From: Tetrapyrgos nigripes
Lineage: Eukaryota; Basidiomycota; Agaricomycetes; Agaricales; Campanellaceae
Assembly: GCA_013368315.1 (NCBI GenBank)
Contig: JAACJM010000295.1
Coordinates: 1 to 64,000 of the forward strand
DNA: 64,000 bases
Direction of reading: 5' to 3'
Shown: in pieces, positions 10,037-21,450 of the stretch
Numbering within the stretch: position 1 is the stretch's first letter
How the letters are laid out: each line of letters starts with the position of its first letter
Notes under the pieces: model-generated
Database searches by the model: none
Seen by the model: only the letters and a program-made list of their open reading frames with translations
Told to the model about the DNA's origin: nothing
Position numbers and translations under genes: made by a program

Positions 10037-12142
10037 TCACGATGCAGAGTAATACCAACATTGGGCGTTCACTTTGAGCTTGTGCAAGTGCTCAAACTTC
10101 CACATGCGCATCCAACTGTCCTCCGTAAATCTCTTACCAAAGAATCTGACCCCAATGGTAGTGATACGAGACTTCGTCCTATGCTCATCGTCCGGACAAC
10201 CAGTATGAGCCGGGGTAGGACAGATCCTCGTTGCAAGCATATTAACGATATCGTTAGGATTATCACCAGAACGTGTCAGATCCGCTTCGAAGACAAAGGT
10301 CTGAACGTTAGGAGCAAGCACTGCCACGCCCTTATCATCAAGGCTACTCATCCCCTCCGCGAACACATCCAACTCAACATTGGGACAGTATTGAATAGAG
10401 AGAGTGGTAAGAGAAGCACCGACGCTTTCGATGAACTCAAGAAGGTGGGTAGCATTAACGCCGTGGAGGTTCTCGAGGTGGAGGGAACGCATCCTCGAAA
10501 AGGAAGAGGAAAGACGTTGGAGGTGGAGTAGGGAAGATCCGAGGACCTCGTAGGGATAGTAAGAAGCTCTAGCACGTACGGATAACCGATCTCTAGTGAG
10601 AGCTAGCTGGTCAGCGGTTATTTTTCGACGAGTGGTGGTACCGGCGCCCAATATAGGAGTGATCGTCGGACAATTTTCGTCGACGGGCTCATCGCCACGA
10701 TAGACGGGCGTGGCATGCACAATGCTTAGTTCTTCCAATGCCGGGAAGCTGAACCCACGCAACAGCTCAGCAGCTCCGCCAATGCCATGAAGGGTGACGT
10801 GCAAGGACTTGAGTTCTATCAACTGTGCAGCAGGAACAGTCCCACAATCTGGAAGTCGAAGGTAGATAAGGGTGGGAGGGACAGGCGGTGGCACGTATCG
10901 GATTCCTGGCGCATAAGGGTCGCTGTAGCCCAAGCGATCAACATCGTCTTCTTCTTCGATCAGTAGTGTCGTGCCATACGAGTGCTTGTGGTACGAAGCT
11001 GGGTCAAAGGCCTCATCCAAATCCTCGAACTCTTCAAAATCCTCTTCTCCTATTGCCAAGGAGGCCCTCTTGAGATTGACACCCGCCGCAAGGATCCATC
11101 TCATATCCGTGGGGCATGCGGTGGTGATGTTCTCCAAGACCAACGTCTCCAACTGATGATAGGGTAAATCGAAGATTTCCAATCCCGTACGATGATCCCT
11201 TCCCCAATTTACGTGCACCTGGGTCATATGCTTCTCGCACTTGCGGTCATTGGTCCCGTCAAACGCAATCCTAACGGATTTCAACTCTGGGGCGACAGAA
11301 AAGGTATTGATGACACCGTCGACAAAGGCCTCGTCGTAAAGCCTCCTGCTCCTGTTCAATTGAAGCGCAGGATACTGCACACCCATGAACGAGATTGTGA
11401 GATCCAACAACTCGAGCTTGGGCAAATCCAAAGGTGCATGTTGTAGGAGCCCGAGCGACAGTCCGGATTTTGGGACGTAAGACCAGACCGGGAGGTGTGT
11501 ACGAAGAGACCGGAAGGACTTGGAGGAAGTCAAGAGGTGGGGGAGGAGGCTATCCAGGTAATCGTTAGGGATGATCTGGGCGAGGAGCTCAGTGCGAAGG
11601 GAGCAACCAGACAGGAAACTATCGAGCCCGAATTGATGTCCACGATGGCCATGCTTCGGCTTAGAAGGCATACCAACATGAATACGCCGGTGGAGGTTGG
11701 CATCGGTGACGTGTACGTCAACGGGAAGGTGGGACGGGACTCTCGAGAGCCATTTGGTCATGGGTTTTCGTAGTTTAGTCTTCCCTTCCCTCGGAGCGAC
11801 GACAAGGTGCTGCCATAAGAGTGGCGCACCGTGAATGATGAGACGCCAGCGGTGACAGACCTGGCTGAGGATGATGACGGGAGGAGCACGACGGCCAATG
11901 GTGTTTTCGATGTGGAGAGAGTTTCTAGCCCGTTTGAATATCTCGAGGAGTAACTCCGTCGGCAGTTCGGTGATGAGTGAAGCCTCAGCGTCCGGAGGTA
12001 CGACAGCCCAAGTCGACGGAGAATGAGCCGTGGAACCTTTCACCGACGAACGCTTCCCAAGCACGGTGGTCCCGGAAGAAATCGTCTGGGGGTGTGGGGG
12101 TGTGAAGACAGGGGTAAGGCGCAAAAGCGCTAATGGAGACAC
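10037..12142 (-). CDS. F-box / leucine-rich-repeat-like protein
   Basis: An uninterrupted 701-residue frame. An F-box lies at about residues 59-113 (ITELPTELLLEIF ... LSQVCHRWR ... APLLWQHLVV), the form common in large agaric F-box families. The rest is made of irregular Leu-rich strands typical of LRR-like substrate domains (LKSVRIAF, LETLVLENITT, LEELSIVHATP, MRSLHLENLHG, LTTLSIQYCPN). An acidic stretch (EEDFEEFEDLDEAFD, LIEEEDDVDR) sits in the middle. F-box proteins of this kind join SCF ubiquitin ligases through Skp1 and select targets with the repeat region; the target is unknown. The start is the first ATG of the frame and leaves about 58 residues before the F-box. No intron is needed. 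Confidence 0.88.
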   Translation of the reverse strand: MSPLALLRLTPVFTPPHPQTISSGTTVLGKRSSVKGSTAHSPSTWAVVPPDAEASLITELPTELLLEIFKRARNSLHIENTIGRRAPPVIILSQVCHRWRLIIHGAPLLWQHLVVAPREGKTKLRKPMTKWLSRVPSHLPVDVHVTDANLHRRIHVGMPSKPKHGHRGHQFGLDSFLSGCSLRTELLAQIIPNDYLDSLLPHLLTSSKSFRSLRTHLPVWSYVPKSGLSLGLLQHAPLDLPKLELLDLTISFMGVQYPALQLNRSRRLYDEAFVDGVINTFSVAPELKSVRIAFDGTNDRKCEKHMTQVHVNWGRDHRTGLEIFDLPYHQLETLVLENITTACPTDMRWILAAGVNLKRASLAIGEEDFEEFEDLDEAFDPASYHKHSYGTTLLIEEEDDVDRLGYSDPYAPGIRYVPPPVPPTLIYLRLPDCGTVPAAQLIELKSLHVTLHGIGGAAELLRGFSFPALEELSIVHATPVYRGDEPVDENCPTITPILGAGTTTRRKITADQLALTRDRLSVRARASYYPYEVLGSSLLHLQRLSSSFSRMRSLHLENLHGVNATHLLEFIESVGASLTTLSIQYCPNVELDVFAEGMSSLDDKGVAVLAPNVQTFVFEADLTRSGDNPNDIVNMLATRICPTPAHTGCPDDEHRTKSRITTIGVRFFGKRFTEDSWMRMWKFEHLHKLKVNAQCWYYSAS

Positions 12143-12794
12143 GGGAGGGTGCTGAGGTTCCGTCTCATGAATGTTATCGTTGGGAGGCGAGAAGCACGGG
12201 GGAGGAAAGTTCCATTTCTATGAGCCAGATAGATAGTGAGCATCTAATCAGCTATGAGAGGCAGAAGAACGCACCTGGGTTTCCAGAATGTAATTTTTAC
12301 AACAGAACAGCATCCAGCAACGTCGTAGTGAGAGAGCAAAGTGGGGCGGAATGTTGTAAAAGTTCAACGTGCCGTTGGCTTTTAAAGCCGTGTCGTGTTA
12401 CTTTTTGTCAGGTGGTCGTATGGAGGACAATGACGGAGAACAATAGGGTCGGCAAACGATACCGCCGGCAGTAGACGCATTGTCGCCCAAATATGGTCAT
12501 AACTGATCAATTGGGGAGCGCCAGCATTTTCCCGGGCGGTCCAGGGTTTGAATAGAATCTGTTCGGAAGGATTAAGTACACATACAGATTGCATGGTCGT
12601 GATGGTAACAAGCCTCCAATACCCCGGAAGGGTCGCTGTAACGTACAAAAGGAGTACAAGAGCTAGGTTGTCGGGTCCCACCAGCGAAGAAACACCTGCA
12701 AAGGTATGTTAGGTGTAAGGACTATGAGCCTGTTCGGCTCACTCTTGAACCTATCATACCTTCATCCTAAGTATGATATTAATGGAACTCACAG
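12143..12794. other. intergenic, upstream of the F-box gene
   Basis: Presumed promoter side of the F-box gene. A small hairpin GAGCC-TGTTC-GGCTC lies near 12725. I see no convincing gene. Confidence 0.4.
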
Positions 12795-12935
12795 ATAATA
12801 CTCTTCAACGACTTGTATCCTTCATTCCTAGTGGTCATTCCGGATACTCCTAGTACTAATAATAGGACTAGTACTAGGAGTATCCGGAATGACCACTAGG
12901 AATGAAGGATACGAGTCGTTGAAGAGTATTATTTG
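12795..12935. repeat. foldback (long inverted repeat), arms about 62 bp
   Basis: The left arm (about 12795-12857) and right arm (about 12868-12932) are reverse complements with one clear mismatch (ACTTGTATCC against GGATACGAGT). About 10 bp separates them. A third, shuffled copy of arm pieces follows at about 12938-13018 (ACCACTAGGAATGAAGG, CTCGTACTAGTCCTA). It looks like a foldback or MITE, or a rearranged local palindrome. Confidence 0.75.
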
Positions 12936-13419
12936 TGATACTAGGACTAGTACGAGGACGATCCGAGTCCAGAATGACCACTAGGAATGAAGGATACTCC
13001 TCGTACTAGTCCTATTATCTTCCCTTTTAGGTTAGGGGAAAGACTAGAGTACTTATAGCGTAGCGTTGATTCGTAATAGTTCCTAGCGTAGCGTTGATTC
13101 GGCTCAGGAACACTACGAATCAATACAAGTATAAAAGTACTGTTAGTACGGATGATAACTGCGGAGCGTATGAAATATAACGGAGTCAAGACAAAGCATA
13201 AGAAATGCTATGTAAGTAAGAGAACTTGGATGTAACGAGGAGTTGGTAATACTCGGATCTAGGACGATCGTTACATTACTCTCTCTGTGCAAAAATTTCT
13301 TGGCATAAAGCACGGCCAGTAAAACGGGCATACAGCTATCTCGAGTATCTTCCTCTATGAGGATATAGCGACCAAGCGTGAAATGAGCTAGTCAGTTATG
13401 TCTCATAGCAAACAAAATA
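12936..13419. other. non-genic stretch with short direct repeats
   Basis: It holds the extra foldback piece and a direct repeat of TAGCGTAGCGTTGATTCG near 13055 and 13083. No gene is seen. Confidence 0.4.
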
Positions 13420-14115
13420 TACACACCTTCAACTCCATCGTAAACGGTGCAAAAACATGAAGCAAGGCCAGAAACATCAGCACCATATCGTAAGGCGTCC
13501 GAAGTCTATATCTCTATGCGATCCTCGGGGTCCGAAATCCTTCACATCATTTTCCATCTCTCTCTTCAAATGAGGACATTGACCAGCAACCTGAGTATTG
13601 AATAGGATAAGATTGGATAGGAGTCGACATCACATTGCTGGGCAGTCGTACTTTCTGGGCAGAAAAATATCGGTGAGCACGTAGTCTACCCGTGAAGAGA
13701 ACTCAGATGCACCTTAAGGACAGACGATGACTTAATGGCACCCTAATATGCGCCTTCGTTCTATTGAAAACCTCTGGGAGAATAAGGGCCACGCAGAGTA
13801 AACGGGTGCTTTTTGTAAAAGAGGTCAGTCATTCTAGTAGTCATCCATAGCAAGCTAGATACACACCTTTCAGTCTTCCATCGTTAGCCGTTCAAAACCT
13901 TGAAGCTTGACCGCCATGCGATGCTCCGAGTCGCGAAACTCTCACTTCACAGCAAGCTCGCTTCGCTCAAGTCGACGACATTGACCAGGTATGGGATAGT
14001 AGGCGGCGCATACATAGGTTTGCGATATCTGGCCCAAAAAATGTCTGTGAGTATGTTGTCTACCTATGCGGAGAAAAGAACTGACTCAGACGAAGCTCAA
14101 GAACAGACGGCACTA
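13420..14115 (+). repeat. decayed tandem duplication, two units of about 0.3 kb
   Basis: The segment at about 13425-13735 and the one at about 13865-14112 share an ordered set of motifs. These are ACACACCTT..CATCGT, CATGA/TTGAAGC, GAGGACATTGACCAG/GACGACATTGACCAG, GTGAGYAYGTWGTCTACC and the GAAGAGAACTSA stretch. Neither holds a sustained reading frame. They may be decayed exons of a tandem gene family or an old noncoding duplication. Confidence 0.45.
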
Positions 14116-15286
14116 TGATAGAAACATCTCATCGAGAAAATAAGATATGCCAGTGGAATGATGACGAGAGGCGGCGACGGGAAGTGTGGGTCACTATGCA
14201 TTATGTTTTAGCTTTCACCATAAGCAGAGCTGGAAAATGAAACAACTCACCTCCTTCAGTCTGACCAATCCCGTTAGGTCTTTATCATCATGTAGGTCAT
14301 AGCAATCTCAATCTTTCTGAAGCTATAGATAACGGTGAGCGCGCCGTCCAGCCATTTACCAGATATAATAACATACCTCCGCGTCGTTGGCGCCCTACAT
14401 ATGGCCATGGGTACGGACCATAGCCAAACCAAGCCCAGACCTTCGAGAACACTTGACCCAACCTATAGAACAGACTGTATAGGTCAGGTCGCGGTCCAAC
14501 CATTTTCCAAACACCCTGTCGACGTACCTCATCGATATAGCTTGCGCTATCTAGAGAAGACTGGACAAGAGCCAACATATCACACCCTGCATGACCCATT
14601 AGCCTGTCTAACCCATCTCACCAATCTGATGCAACACTTCGTCCATAAGCTTGATAGTCTCGTCACCGGAAGTCCTACGAATTGTATACACGGAGCCGTA
14701 CAATCACACTGATAGACGCGTTTATTGCAGACGGAGGGATAGAATGATAGATCCAGGCTAGTAGGAAGGGTGAGCTCCGTGTCTCGACATTTTGAGTAAC
14801 AGACGCACCTCAACGACCAGCTGTACCAGTATCCTCATTCGTACATTGAAGGGTTTACCGTGTCAAATGACCGACGAACTAAAGCGCTCTCTCCTAGAAA
14901 TGAGTGGTTAGTACGTCATCCAGCCATGTTCCGGATATACCAACGTACAAGGCATCCTAAAGTCGTCCACGCCTGTCTTCACCAAGACTCCAACCGTCTC
15001 GCTAAGGGTAAACTGTGCGTCGCATGTGTGTCGCTAGACGTGGTATGAAGGCATTCATCGTATGTGATTTTCGGCCATCCAAACGCTAGTGCATGCTGAA
15101 AGGGAAAAAAAATCAGTTCGTCGTTTCCAGGTCTTCAAGGAGACGCACCAGCTTTTAAAGGAGGTAGATCCAGTAGTGTACATGAGTATGGCCAAACATA
15201 GATCCAGTACTGCTTCAGACCGTAGGAAATTGCGTTCCTTCGATGGGTTCAGCAGAAAGTTTATCGAGTGGGTCAAGCGAGTGAGG
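14116..15286. other. stretch without a supported gene
   Basis: Only short frames occur, including a 73-residue basic frame at 15089-15310 (+) that I cannot recognise. Nothing else stands out. Confidence 0.35.
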
Positions 15287-15560
15287 GAAGGGAAAAAAGT
15301 CGGGACCTAATTACGTCAATTGCCGCTTAGGCGCTGGTCCGTACCTCCGCCACACTGCTAGCGCCACAAGTGCGATAGAACCTTGAAATTTGAAGACTCA
15401 AGCAAGTAATGTGAGCAAAGCACTGGATGGCCATTGGGTGAAAGAAGCCAGAAGGGGGATGAGAGCGGTTTTTGTTTTGATCTGGTTTCAACTCAGCTTC
15501 AAATTCGGCTTCCTGCGAAAATGGTACATAAATGATAGTCATAAACTACAGCAAGCTCAC
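15287..15560 (+). repeat. dispersed 0.27-kb repeat, copy 1
   Basis: It matches 18395-18650 in the same direction. Shared blocks include AAGTCGGGA, TAATTACGTCAAT, GCGCTGGTCCGTACC, CAAGTAATGTGAGCAAAG, CCATTGGGTG, TTTTGATCTGGTTTC, CAACTCAGCTTCAAATTC and ATAAATGATAGTCATA. It has no convincing reading frame. Confidence 0.7.
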
Positions 15561-16942
15561 GGCTCATGGACATGAAGAGAAGAAACAATAGCGAGCATAA
15601 ACTGGAGGTTGAACAACGTGGGTAGCAAAAATGGTAAGAAGCGTATGATACATACCTGATAAAATGAAAGAATCGAAAAGGGAAATGGCTCGTTGCTTTC
15701 TGATATAGATATTTAGTTCGAAACCGAAACACCAATCGGAGTGTTTCCAGCTGCATATAGCTTGATTATGGAGAAGTCAAAATATGCATTCTCAAAGGCA
15801 GGTATGCCCTAAGGAACGGAAAACTGTGTTAGTTAGCATCAACGCCGTAAATGCAAGCCTATGTATACCCAGGTATCAATCGATACGTGATCAGATCCCA
15901 GTTTCACGTTCAAGGAAACGGAAGAGTTGTCGCGAGGCCAGAATCACGTCTTGATGAATTCATCTGTTGGTTCGACTGCGAACCTGTCAACATTTCCAAT
16001 GGTAGACATGGATACACGCGGTGGAATTGGTGGCCCTGACATACCATCTACCTCCATTATCATTGAACCCAGGTCCAAAGTTCACCGGGTTTGAATAATT
16101 GACGTCACATCCTGCGTTGTAGTCGACGGTGTAGTCGCAGGTGGTGGCGGTGGTAGTGCTGTATGATCATGAAGGAAAAAGGAGGTGTAGTTCAGGCGGA
16201 TTTCAGAGCAATAAAGACTCGCAGCCTGAGCGATCGCAGAAGGTTTGGAATGATTCAAGTTCGAGTCTGCAACCCTGGTAAAGGAAGCCACACAAGCTAT
16301 GACGGATTCGGAGAACTATTTGGCATCCTCAAGGCATCCTCATTGCAATTCCTCATGGACATTGGACGAACGACGAGTCATTGGTTCTAGTCACGTATGC
16401 AACCTGCAGCGAAGCGGACTGCGCAAATTGAAATATGAGCACATTGAAGTCTTGAGCGCTGAAAATTTTGACATACATGTACATACTCTGATGCCTGGAA
16501 CACTCGTCAAATTCGGATCCAAAATGCTTTTACCTTGCCACAATCATTTTTCGCGAACTGCGCAGCAGGATCAGTATCAATAATCTGAATCATCATCTAG
16601 TCCTGCCAAGCGATTCGAAGTTCAACATTGTCATTGCTACTGTAATGCCCCTCCACGGCGGTTTGCTGTCACCGCCAGGCCTGTCAGTGAGTTAGAATTA
16701 GCTATAGCAGCACTGTGGCACATGCTCAATCACTAGTGGGAATACCTTTGAACTTCGAGCATTCATACCGCTGAAAAACGAGGTCGGTAAGAATCTGTGC
16801 GATGTTCTTTTTCATCTGAACGACATGTACAGTAATTTCACTATCCATACTAGAAGTGAACACAAAAACAAGTGAGTAAGAAATGCCTTGAAGGTTTTCC
16901 GTGCCATCCGGCAATCTTGTTTTTAGACAGTCGAGCTTCAGG
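15561..16942. other. stretch without a supported gene
   Basis: Short frames only. The right end is the 5' flank of the small secreted protein gene. Confidence 0.35.
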
Positions 16943-16950
16943 TATAAAAG
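16943..16950 (+). promoter_or_regulatory. TATA box of the small secreted protein gene
   Basis: TATAAAAG 44 bp upstream of the ATG at 16994. Confidence 0.55.
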
Positions 16951-16993
16951 ATGGGAGGGCAATCCCCAAAGATCATCATCCAAATCACTCACA

Positions 16994-17532
16994 ATGGTCT
17001 TCAGCCTCTCCAAAGTCTTCGTTGCTCTCGTCGCTGTTACTGCAGTCAGTGCCTCTGCCATCAAGCGCCAGACAGACCTCGCTTCTTGCGACTTCGTCAT
17101 GACTCCTGACGCTACAGTTGAGGTCAACGATGATCTAACCACTGAGTTCAACTTTGGTAAGCTATTTCCTGTGCTTCTTCTGCCATTTGGCTGATCTCGT
17201 GATGAATTAGTGCTTGGACGTTCACTCTCCATCGATGCAGGAGACGCTACCATCGTATGTCTTCTCTATCTGCAAGATACCATTTATTATCAATTTCGAA
17301 TCTTGGATCTACCGCTAATCATACTACATATTCCATACTTACATAGGACGGTACTGGATCCACCTTTGTCGCAAATGACGATGGAACCTTTACGGTTCAC
17401 GACAATCTCGGCGTTGTAGGAAAATCAGCTCAAGACACTGCTTCCATTCTCGAGGGATGGCCGGGAGAGACGAAGGAGGGAATCCAGGCCAACTGGCTCA
17501 TTGATTCGGTATCTTGTGAGGCTAGTGCTTAA
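16994..17532 (+). CDS. small secreted protein, three exons, 130 aa
   Basis: Exons are 16994-17156, 17211-17254 and 17347-17532, which add up to 131 codons in frame. Introns are 54 and 92 nt with GT/AG ends. The N-terminus MVFSLSKVFVALVAVTAVSA is a clear signal peptide. It is followed by a possible KEX2-type site (IKRQ) and then DLASCDFVMTPDATVEV. The mature part ends in NWLIDSVSCEASA, so it has two Cys, one near each end, which may pair. I do not recognise the family. The start is fixed by the TATA box and the signal peptide. A decayed copy lies immediately downstream, so this is a tandem duplicated family in which only one member is intact. Role unknown; an extracellular protein is the safest inference. 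Confidence 0.75.
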
Positions 17533-17838
17533 GGACGAAGGCGTAGGAAGACAGAAATACCCATTTTTTACATATCGTTCATGTAAAGGATTTGAACTAG
17601 GAGATCTATGTATATGGAACACATACTCATGCGATCCTCTTGACAGTTTTAGTAGAGAAGGATCGAATGCTTTGCCACAGTCCTGCACCATTGTGGCACC
17701 AAGATTGATCATGAGTTGGAACTTCTAATTGAGAATCCACATACGAGACCTAAATATCATTTCCGGGCAATCAGGAAATCATGTTAGAAGTGACTAAAAA
17801 GTGGCTACAAAGACTATAGGCTTCATCCAAATCACTGA

Positions 17839-18290
17839 CAATGTCCACTTTACTATAATCTCTCTCAAGTTTTCCTTGCTCTCGTCGCTGTGACTGCAGC
17901 CAGTGCCTCTGTCATTAAGTGCCAGGTAGACTTTGCTTCTTGCAACTTCCTTGTGACTCCTGATACTACCGTCGAGGTTAAGTTAAATTTTACTAGCGGG
18001 TTGAATTGGCCTTTTTTTCTCCTTTTGCATTTGGCTGACATTTATCATCGATATGTATTAGTTTTGGTCGTTCTCTTTCCATCGAAACATACTCCTTCTT
18101 CAATTGCTCTACCTCAATAGTGCTGTGTCATGATGATTTTTTATTTGACGTCACACACACACACAGAACGTTACTGGCAGTAGTTTCATCGCAAATGATA
18201 GGTTCTCGACGATCTGCGTGTCGAAGAAAGACCAAGTGAGAACACAGTTTCCATTCTCGAAGGATGGAGCGGAAAGACGAACGGGGGATT
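17839..18290 (+). pseudogene. decayed tandem copy of the small secreted protein gene
   Basis: It follows the order of the upstream gene: VFLALVAVTAASASVIK (from the signal peptide), CQVDFASCNFLVTPDTTVEVK, then FGRSLSIE and NVTGSSFIANDR. The start region is frameshifted (the first codons run into TAA), and the third exon loses frame. No complete product can be made. Confidence 0.75.
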
Positions 18291-18394
18291 TGAGGTAAAG
18301 TGGCTGACTGACTTGGTTCTTACGAACCTAGGACTTAATATAGAGAATGGACATCCAAAGACATGCAAAACACGGTATAACTTACCTTACATCG

Positions 18395-18650
18395 AGTAAG
18401 GGAAAAAGTCGGGATGTAATTACGTCAATGCCGCTTAAGCGCTGGTCCGTACCGCGCGACAGAACCTTAAAGACTCAACCAAGTAATGTGAGCAAAGCGC
18501 TCGATAGCCATTGGGTGGAAGAAGCTGAAAGTGGAATGAGTGCGCTTTCTGTTTTGATCTGGTTTCCTAAGTATTGCAGTCAACTCAGCTTCAAATTCAG
18601 AAAGTGGTACACAAACGATAGTACATAAATGATAGTCATACACTACACCA
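18395..18650 (+). repeat. dispersed 0.27-kb repeat, copy 2
   Basis: Direct copy of 15287-15560. It lies just after the decayed secreted-protein copy. The two copies bracket the secreted-protein pair at about 3 kb spacing. Confidence 0.7.
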
Positions 18651-18663
18651 GACTCGTCACAGG

Positions 18664-20585
18664 CTATATTTTCAACAAAGCCTTTCCCGTCGATGTCCCC
18701 ACCTTTACCTCTCCTCTAAACTTTCCTTCTTCTTCGCCACTCCCGAAAATCCAACCAGAAATTCCCGTAGAGTCTTGCCTTTCATACTCTAAAATCCTTC
18801 TTCTGGCTCCGCTATGTCTCTCAATCAACGCAACATCCACATCCACGGTTTGATTGGCTTCGTCATTAACGTTAACGACGTCAACATCTTGAGGGTTTCC
18901 AGCATTCCCGGGTCGGCTGACATTGACATCAAACCGCCCTTCGAACGTCTCTGGTAACTGGACCTCTACATCCCCGAGAACCGTCGACACGTTGAGCTGG
19001 AGATTATGATACGGAGGAGCAATGGGGAAGGTTATATTGACAGGCGCATTAGTAGTGTTGGCTTGGATGGAGAAGTTCCCCCCACGTTCCGAATCGGTGG
19101 ATGCTTGGTATTTAGAGATCCGAGAAGGAGATGCTAAGATGATAGAGCTGGAGATGGGGCTAGTAAGCGCAAAGTAAGCGTTGATCATGAGTACTTCTGC
19201 TGCTTCGCCGTTTATATATCACGAAAAGGACGGACCCGTTACTATTCTCCATCCTCAACTGTGAAAATCCTTCTCTTCCTCTCCTTGTCCCTCGTAGGTT
19301 AGTCTCGGGATTCGTATCGAGATCTTGATGATCTTCAAATAAAACCGAACTCCTAATCTTCTCATTCCTAGTCTCCAAATTCAGATAGGACGAAACAGTA
19401 AAACACCCTTCGATTGACGCGTTGGAGGTTTGGAAGTTTGCTTTTTTGGCTGAGATGGACTGCACACAGTGTTCGATAGTATTCGAGACGTTAGTTAAGC
19501 TGGGCTTGGACTCGAAGAAGAGAACCGGAAGTATTGGAAAGACACGAGCAAAAGCGGGCAACCACCATAGTGGCATAAATTGAGTCGACTCGGAAATCAG
19601 ACTTACCTCTACGAGTATATCCGCCCCAGCATCTTCTCTCCCAGCCTCCGGGCCAGCCTTCAACGAGATACTCCTAAACAACATCATAGGAGCCAGGTTA
19701 TCCACTTGATGTAAGAATCCAGGGAGGTTGGTTTCAAAATTGTTTATCTTCAACCTTGATTCCGAGTCCCTTGATGAAGATGATCCAGCAAGTTCAGAAC
19801 AAGTGCGAATGTGAGGAAAAGTGACTATGATTTCGATGTAGTGGCCATTGCCAGAGGTGGGGCGATGGTTCCTGACATTATGGGTCTGGAGAATGATCAA
19901 GGATTCAGGAAGTCAGGACGCTATACTGATAGAAGACTAATACGAAGAGACTCCAGGTTACATCACTCACGAAGAAAATCCCCACTCCACTGGCATTATG
20001 ACCCTCCTTACCCTCCCTTTTCCCTCTCTCTGTCTCCCCCTCCAACGTCGCCTTCGCCTTTCGCCTTACTTCTCTTCTCATCATACAGACTCTAAACCAA
20101 TCCGAAATAGAACTCTCTTCAGACGAACTCGAATCAACAACTACCTCCACCTTGACCACCCCGCGACCCAGATTGTCCTGAGTCGCATGGGCACTAGACG
20201 AATCCGACTGAGTAATCCGAATACTCCCTATCCCAGTCAAGGTCGACGACCCATCTTCGACAGCGGTTCCAGAATCATCATCCTCGTATTGGTATCCAGA
20301 ATTCGACGACTGTGACGAGTTTGACATCAGAAAAATCCTTTCCGAGTCGAGTGGGATGTAGAACGTCGTTTTTTGTACGCGTACATGCACAGAAGCAGGA
20401 CTTGAAGCGGATTCGGCAGGCTGACTCAGATCCTGAGACCAGTTCGCTTCTTGGACGACGATAAAGTCGGGAGGTAGTCCTAGAGAACGTGGGTCTAAAG
20501 CTAGAGGAATATGAAAAATGGGAATCTTTCTTCAGCTTCAGCCTCAGAAAGATGGCTTACCTCGAGCTGTACCTGTAGAAGACAT
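18664..20585 (-). CDS. multi-exon hypothetical protein
   Basis: The proposed start ATG at 20585 (MSSTGTAR) follows a TATAAATA at 20702-20709. Exon 1 is 20561-20585 and the intron 20501-20560. Exon 2 is 20500-19971 (ALDPRSLGLPPDFIVV ... VRVQKTTFYIPLDSERIF ... acidic Ser-rich stretch ... RREVRRKAKATLEGE). Exon 3 is 19885-19607 (THNVRNHRPTSGNGHYIEI ... NLPGFLHQVDNLAP). Another exon starts at 19459 (SISAKKANFQTSNASIEG). The C-terminal part has INAYFALTSPISSS and LQLNVSTVLGDVEVQLP. The recurring TSNASIEG/NSNGSV-type strands resemble beta-rich, adhesin-like proteins widespread in agarics; I do not assign a family name. The joint near 19190-19225 changes frame and I could not resolve it as an intron or an indel. 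Function unknown. Confidence 0.55.
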
Positions 20586-21450
20586 GGGCAACCGTATTGC
20601 GAGTACGTGCGTAGGTGGGATCAAAGAGCTCCAGGAACCTCGGAGACGTCAAGCAAAATGGACCTGGCGCTGAGTCAATACATTTTGAGCCTTTGACAAA
20701 GTATTTATAGGGGGCAGTGACATGCAGTGCTGCGACTGAGATCCTTACTGCGCTATCAGGTCCGCAACCATTAATTATTTTGTTCATGAGGTCTAGTCAT
20801 TGGCAAGATGTTAATAACCCACAACGCCTGCAATTAGTACGAGGCTGCGGCGGCCCGGGTACGCATTCTGCCAGTGAATGCTACTATAAGACTAAAAGTG
20901 ATCAGTACATGATGACTCGGAGCTGCGTAGGGAAAACATCAGTACTCACACGCTGCGTATCAACTTCCTGCGCATTGGGATTTGTCAGGCCTGGAATGAG
21001 AGACTAGAAGGGGAAAAGCTTGAAGTTGCTTTATTTTAGCCTGACTACAGAAAAAAAAATCACCGCGACATTTGTCTTATATAGCCTTTGATACATAGTT
21101 TGTTAGAAACATAAGAGCGAAGAGACGTTACAGTTAATTGATGTGTAGCTTGAAAGAAGAATGAAGTTCATGGTGGTTCCGTGTAGACAGCCTTGGGGGT
21201 GTTTAGGGCAGGCTTTTGGTTGATAGCGGAATTTGCCGGGACCCGTTCTACCCTCGAACCGTCACTTGATCATCATCAGCTCTGTAGTATTCTCCTCAAA
21301 TCCCGGATGCGTCTGGGCTCGACGTTGTTCCCATCATCATACATTCAGGCTGCAAAACGCTATATTTTCTGTCACGCTAAAGCGACTGATTCGTGTCTAA
21401 TACCTGACCCGGATTCTACGATCTGTTACACCTTTACTACTTTTGAAACG
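20586..21450. other. intergenic, no gene seen
   Basis: Apart from the TATA-like site above, nothing codes convincingly here. Confidence 0.35.
20702..20709 (-). promoter_or_regulatory. TATA box of the 18.7-20.6 kb gene
   Basis: TATAAATA on the minus strand, about 117 bp upstream of the proposed ATG at 20585. The long spacing makes the link moderate. Confidence 0.35.
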
